Shown here: piece after piece, positions 60,131 through 64,000 of the stretch
Layout: every line of letters starts with the position of its first letter
How positions within the stretch are numbered: position 1 is the first letter of the stretch
From: Actinoplanes sp. L3-i22
GTDB taxonomy: Bacteria > Actinomycetota > Actinomycetes > Mycobacteriales > Micromonosporaceae
Direction of reading: 5' to 3'
NCBI RefSeq assembly: GCF_019704555.1
Contig: NZ_AP024745.1
Coordinates: 10,715,501 to 10,779,500, forward strand
DNA: 64,000 nt
Program-made: the position numbers and the translations under genes
The notes under the pieces: generated by a model
The model's database searches: none
What the model was told of the DNA's origin: nothing
What the model saw: only the letters and a program-made list of their open reading frames with translations

Positions 60131-62269
60131 TCATCGGGCGTTACGCGCGAGCTCCGCTATCCGATTCGCGAACTTTTCCGGGCTGTGCGCCATCAGCAAC
60201 GTCGCCCGGTCGTGCCGCCGGCGCTCGGTCGCGAGCGCCGGATCCGCCGAGTAGCGCCGGATCTCCTGGGCGACCCGGTTCGGAGGGACCACGATGCAAC
60301 CCATCGCCGTGGCGTCGAGCACCGAGCGCGGCGACGCGGACAGGTCCACGTAGAAGTCGAGCTGCCCGAAGAACTCCAGCGGCGTCACCTCGGACGCCCG
60401 GTAGACCAGCCGCTTCGCGGGTTGCCGGGGCAGCCGCACGTCGTCGGCGACCCGGATCCGCACGTCCGCGCCGGTCAGCCCGTTCAGCTGCCGCTGGTCG
60501 GTCACCTCGGCGCCGACCACCGGGGTCCCCGGCATCCGGAGCCGGCGGGGCGCGACGGACGCCGGAAGCGCGACGGTCGGCAGGTCGAATGCGGTCATGG
60601 CGTGGTCCATCAGCGCGGCCCGGACGGCCGGGGACTGCGGGCACCAGAGGGGTGCGACGCCGAACATCTCGACGTCGAAGGCGCCTTGCGGCGCACTTTC
60701 CAGGACCACGGCGACGGTACGGGGTACCAGCCCGACCGCCTCCACGGGCGGATGCCGCAGCACCTCGGCCTGCCGGACCAGCAGCAGCCCGCAGCCGACC
60801 GTCTCGGTCAGCGTGACCTGCCCGATCCGGCCCGCGTTGACCAGGTCCTGCGCGGTGTGGTGCACCGGCAGCCGCTCGCGCACCGGGCGCCGCCAGTCCT
60901 CCAGGTGCAGGATCGCCACCCGCAGTCCCCGGGTGACCAGCGCCTCGATCTCGGCGAGCGCGGACCGCTGGGTCTCCTCCGGGAACCGCCAGTCGGCGGT
61001 GACGATCACGTCGTACGGCGCGGTCGTCTCCTGCTCGGAGGCGGACCGCAACAGATGCGCCGGGGCCGGGAACGGGCGACCCGATCCGTCCCGCGGCCGG
61101 AAGGCCGCCGCCGTGCCCGCCGCGATCCGGCGATGCCAGGCGAGGTAGGCGGAGCGGTAGACGGCCCGGGCCGGATGGATCCAGTACGGCCGGATCTCGG
61201 CCCGGGACAGCGACCCGCCGGAGAGCCGGATCAGCGCCAGGTGCAGCGGCAACCGGCGGACCGCGGGCGCGCCGAACGCCGCGGTGATCCGGTCGATGTA
61301 CTCGGAGTCGCCGCCCTTGCGGACCACGTCGAGGTAACCGACCGCGGCCAGCACCGCGTCCTTGCGGAACAGCAGGGCGGACGGGTTGAGCTTGCCGCCG
61401 CTGCGGCCCAGCCGGGTCAGCGTCAGGTCCTCGGTGACCCGCAGGCCGTCCGACGTGGACGCGACCAGCCCGGGATCCCGCAGCAACGGCGTGACCTGCA
61501 GCTCCAGCCGCCGCGGGTGGGACCAGTCGTCGGAGTCCTGAAAGGTCACGAACTGGCCGGTGGCGGCGTCCAGCCCGGCGTTGCGGGCCACGTACGTCCC
61601 GGCGTTCGTGGTCTGGCAGAGCAGCCGGACCCGCGGGTCGAGGGCCACCGCCCGGTCCAGGATCGGCGCGAACTCCGGCGGGGACGCGTCGTCGACCACC
61701 AGCACCTCCAGGTTCCGCCAGGACTGGCCGAGGATCGACCGGACCGCGGTCAGCAACCCCTGGTCCGGCCGGTACGCGGTGACCACCACGGTGATCTTCT
61801 CCGGGCGGTCGACCGGCGCCGGGGCGGCCGTGCACAGCCGGTCGAACGGCGGCAGGTGCTCGCGCCCGTCCAGCCGGATCGCCGGGGCCGGCAGGCCGGC
61901 CCGGAACAGCCGCAGCCAGCGGGCCCGGGAGCGGCGCGGATGACGGAACGGGTTGGCCAGGTCGGTGCGGATCTCGTGGCGGACCCGGCGGGGGGCTCGC
62001 GTCCGGGCGGAGCGGGTCAGCTGGGCGTGGATCGCGCGCTGCTGGGGCGGGATCCGGCGGGCGCCGATGCGCTCGAAGAGAGCCAGCGCGTCGGCCTGGT
62101 CGGTCGGCTCGATGTCCTGCAGCGCGATGATCTGCGCGAGGAGAGCGAGCAGCCGGACGTCGTCCGGGTGCTCGTCATGGGCCGCGCGGGTCAGCTCTTC
62201 CCGCAGGCCCACCGCGCGATTGCGGACCGCGGCGGCGACGAAGGCCACCGGATTCTCCACCTGGAACAT
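60131..62269 (-). CDS. Three-part glycosyltransferase (helical head, GT2, GT-B-like tail), paralogue B
   Basis: 712 residues. The helical head (about 1-110: ARRIPPQQRAIHAQLTRSAR) precedes the GT2 domain: ITVVVTAYRPDQGLLTAVRS, VLVVDDASPPEF, TNAGTYVARNAGLDAATGQF, FQDSDDWSHPRRLELQ; then KGGDSEYIDRITAAF. The tail contains PVVGAEVTDQRQLNGLTGAD and FFGQLDFYVDLSASPRSVLD. It is a paralogue of 55096-57411 with the same domain order. It is 30 bp upstream of glnD's stop, and on the same strand as glnD, so glnD read-through into the island is possible. Confidence 0.88.
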   Translation of the reverse strand: MFQVENPVAFVAAAVRNRAVGLREELTRAAHDEHPDDVRLLALLAQIIALQDIEPTDQADALALFERIGARRIPPQQRAIHAQLTRSARTRAPRRVRHEIRTDLANPFRHPRRSRARWLRLFRAGLPAPAIRLDGREHLPPFDRLCTAAPAPVDRPEKITVVVTAYRPDQGLLTAVRSILGQSWRNLEVLVVDDASPPEFAPILDRAVALDPRVRLLCQTTNAGTYVARNAGLDAATGQFVTFQDSDDWSHPRRLELQVTPLLRDPGLVASTSDGLRVTEDLTLTRLGRSGGKLNPSALLFRKDAVLAAVGYLDVVRKGGDSEYIDRITAAFGAPAVRRLPLHLALIRLSGGSLSRAEIRPYWIHPARAVYRSAYLAWHRRIAAGTAAAFRPRDGSGRPFPAPAHLLRSASEQETTAPYDVIVTADWRFPEETQRSALAEIEALVTRGLRVAILHLEDWRRPVRERLPVHHTAQDLVNAGRIGQVTLTETVGCGLLLVRQAEVLRHPPVEAVGLVPRTVAVVLESAPQGAFDVEMFGVAPLWCPQSPAVRAALMDHAMTAFDLPTVALPASVAPRRLRMPGTPVVGAEVTDQRQLNGLTGADVRIRVADDVRLPRQPAKRLVYRASEVTPLEFFGQLDFYVDLSASPRSVLDATAMGCIVVPPNRVAQEIRRYSADPALATERRRHDRATLLMAHSPEKFANRIAELARNAR

Positions 62270-62299
62270 CGGTGGTCCAACGCGCTCCGGCGCCGCCGG

Positions 62300-64000
62300 T
62301 TACACCGCCGCGAGCACCGCTTGTTCGACCCGGTCCCGCTCGGCCACCGACGACCATGCCCCGACCAGGTAGAACGCGTCCACCACGTCCCCGCCGAGGG
62401 TGGAGATGCGGGCCGCCCGGATCTCCGCGCCGGCCGCGTCGAGCGCCGCCGTCACCCGGTAGAGCAGGCCCGGCGAGTCCGCCGAGCGCAGTTCGAGGAC
62501 CACCGCGTCGGTCGCCGCGGCCCGCTGCCAGATCACCTTCGGCTCGGCGGTGCCGCCACGGGCGCTCATCGCACGGGCGCGGACCCGCTGGGTGACCGAG
62601 ACGTCCCCGGACGCGACCCGGCGCAGGTCGGCGGTGAGGGCGACCGGATCGTAGGGCGTCCCGTACCGCGGCGACGTGTAGAACTCGACGATCGCCCGCC
62701 CGTCCACCGTCGAGGTGTTCGCGGCGACCACGTCCAGCCGGTGCATCGCCAGGCAGGCGGCCACACCGGCGAGCAGGCCCCGCCGGTCGGCCGCGGCCAC
62801 CGACACCTGGTCGCCGTCCAGGTGCACCACCGGCAGCACCCCGGTGAGCAGCTCCGGATCGGGCTCGGGCGGCTCGGGCAGGGCGCCGGTGTCCAGCGCG
62901 GTGTGCACCCGGCGGACCAGCTCGGCCATCAGCCGGCCCTTCCAGTCCGACCAGGCGGCCGGGCCGGTGGCCATCGAATCGGCCCGGGCCAGCGCGTGCA
63001 GCAGGTCGAGGGTGGCCGGGTCGCCGACCGCCTCGGCGACCGTGGAGATGGTCTTCGGATCGTCCAGGTCGCGGCGGGTGGCCACGTCCGGCAGCAGCAG
63101 GTGCAGCCGGACCATCTTCTCGATGGTGGCCACGTCGGCCGGCGGCAGGCCGATCCGGGTGGCGATGTCGGCCGCGATCGGGGCGCCGACCAGGCTGTGG
63201 TCGCCGGGCAGGCCCTTGCCGACGTCGTGCAGGAACGCGCCGATCAGCAGCAGGTCGGGGCGGTCCACCTCCCGGGCGTGCCGGGTGGCCTCGTAGGCGG
63301 CCTGCACCAGGTGCCGGTCCAGGGTGAACCGGTGGATCGGGTGGTGCTGCGGCAGGCTGCGCATCCGGGCCCACTCCGGGAGCCAGGCGTCGATCAGGCC
63401 GTACCGGTCGCAGGTCTCCCAGGCCGGGAGCAGGCCGGGCCCGGCGCCGAGCAGCGAGACCAGCGCGGCCCGGGCGGAGGCCGGCCACGGGTGCGGCAGC
63501 GGCGGGCAGAACGCGGCCAGCCACTCGCAGGTGGCCCGGGCGATCGGCAGCTGCACGGTGGCGGCCGCGGCGGCCACCCGCAGGGACAGGCTGGGGTCGG
63601 CGACCGGGCCGATCGCGGTCCGGGCCAGGACCAGCTCGCCGTCCTGCTCGACCACGTCCCGGGCGACCGGGCGGCGGCTCGGGCCGGGCGGGATGCCGGG
63701 GCCCCGGCGGCGGCCACCGCGCAGCCGGTCGACGGCGCGCCAGGCGTCGTCGACGGCGTGCGCGACCGTGCGCGCGTCGCCGGAGACCCGGCGCAGCAGG
63801 GTGTCCGGGTCCTCGATCTCGAGCAGGCCGGCGACCGCGGCCCGCTCCTGGGCGACCAGCCGGTCGACCCGGCGGCCGACGGCGAGGTGCAGGGCGTCCC
63901 GGGTGTCCAGCAGCCGCAGGGTGGCGGCGCGCACCGCGGGGCGCATGGTGTCGGCGATCCCGGCGCGGCCGATGCCGCGCAGCAGGGTCACGTCGCGCAG
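62300..64000 (-). CDS. glnD: [Protein-PII] uridylyltransferase/uridylyl-removing enzyme (partial, N-terminus beyond window)
   Basis: 567 C-terminal codons are visible and the frame continues past the edge. The HD domain is LLLIGAFLHDVGKGLPGDHS with RLHLLLPDVATRRDLDDPKT. Two ACT domains follow: DQVSVAAADRRGLLAGVAAC (first) and DAVVLELRSADSPGLLYRVT (second), ending YLVGAWSSVAERDRVEQAVL. The nucleotidyltransferase domain is outside. GlnD modifies PII protein and reports glutamine level. In Streptomyces it sits in amtB-glnK-glnD just before ffh; here an 18.5-kb glycan island follows it. Confidence 0.95.
   Translation of the reverse strand: MRDVTLLRGIGRAGIADTMRPAVRAATLRLLDTRDALHLAVGRRVDRLVAQERAAVAGLLEIEDPDTLLRRVSGDARTVAHAVDDAWRAVDRLRGGRRRGPGIPPGPSRRPVARDVVEQDGELVLARTAIGPVADPSLSLRVAAAAATVQLPIARATCEWLAAFCPPLPHPWPASARAALVSLLGAGPGLLPAWETCDRYGLIDAWLPEWARMRSLPQHHPIHRFTLDRHLVQAAYEATRHAREVDRPDLLLIGAFLHDVGKGLPGDHSLVGAPIAADIATRIGLPPADVATIEKMVRLHLLLPDVATRRDLDDPKTISTVAEAVGDPATLDLLHALARADSMATGPAAWSDWKGRLMAELVRRVHTALDTGALPEPPEPDPELLTGVLPVVHLDGDQVSVAAADRRGLLAGVAACLAMHRLDVVAANTSTVDGRAIVEFYTSPRYGTPYDPVALTADLRRVASGDVSVTQRVRARAMSARGGTAEPKVIWQRAAATDAVVLELRSADSPGLLYRVTAALDAAGAEIRAARISTLGGDVVDAFYLVGAWSSVAERDRVEQAVLAAV

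Noticed and set aside
1..64000. tRNA, rRNA, tmRNA or CRISPR in the window
   Set aside because: No T-loop GGTTCGAATCC-type sequence with a matching acceptor stem was found in any gap, and no regularly spaced repeat-spacer array. The tandem repeats seen have no unique spacers.

Overview
The window is high-GC DNA from a filamentous actinobacterium, most likely Micromonosporaceae (Actinoplanes or a close relative). Three things point there: GTG/TTG starts with short leaders, the classical actinobacterial gene order glnD-ffh-rpsP-rimM-trmD-rplS-lepB-rnhB-(yraN-comM-dprA-xerC)-rpsB-tsf-pyrH-frr-cdsA-rlmN-dxr-rseP-ispG, and a small regulatory gene cassette (24.6-27.2 kb) of a type I associate with Micromonosporaceae. 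About 57 protein genes are supported. No tRNA, rRNA, CRISPR array, insertion sequence or transposase was seen.

Layout. 0.0-4.8 kb: end of an ABC ATPase gene behind a TetR-type operator, an F420-type LLM oxidoreductase, a winged-helix regulator, a PadR regulator and a GNAT protein, separated by unusual tandem repeats. 4.9-8.6 kb: dxr-rseP-ispG (MEP isoprenoid pathway plus the site-2 protease). 8.6-13.4 kb: a YihY-type membrane protein, a phytoene-desaturase-like flavoprotein, a metallo-beta-lactamase/Rieske fusion and a small membrane protein. 13.4-20.2 kb (minus strand): DivIVA-like protein, rlmN, cdsA, frr, pyrH, tsf, rpsB. 20.4-21.0 kb: a proline-rich membrane protein. 21.2-30.3 kb: yraN-comM-dprA, the accessory cassette, xerC, a class V aminotransferase and an M23 peptidase. 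This block is inverted relative to the order I recall from Mycobacterium and Streptomyces. 30.4-38.0 kb: DUF2469, rnhB, NUDIX, two lepB genes, rplS, trmD, rimM, KH protein, rpsP, proS. 38.1-43.6 kb: ECF sigma factor with a beta-propeller partner, amidohydrolase, Uma2 nuclease-fold protein, ffh, small membrane protein. 43.8-62.3 kb: a cell-surface glycan island (Stealth phosphotransferase, nucleotide-sugar dehydrogenase, GtrA, four glycosyltransferases, polytopic membrane protein, acyltransferase, methyltransferase, secreted CAP protein). 62.3-64.0 kb: glnD, cut by the window end.

How it works together. The conserved genes form translation-coupled operons (overlaps of the ATGA, GTGA or TGATG type) for ribosome biogenesis, protein export, membrane lipid and isoprenoid synthesis. 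The glycan island sits between glnD and ffh, which are neighbours in Streptomyces as I recall. It holds functions for making, moving and decorating a surface polymer.

Most interesting regions: (1) the 24.6-27.2 kb cassette, with three promoters giving apparently leaderless mRNAs and two small proteins sharing a Cys-rich CxC/CxxC..PC signature; (2) the 21.1-30.4 kb inversion, flanked by near-identical inverted repeats that contain paired DnaA-box-like 9-mers at a fixed 17-bp spacing; (3) the glycan island with two paralogous three-part glycosyltransferases and a fused double glycosyltransferase.
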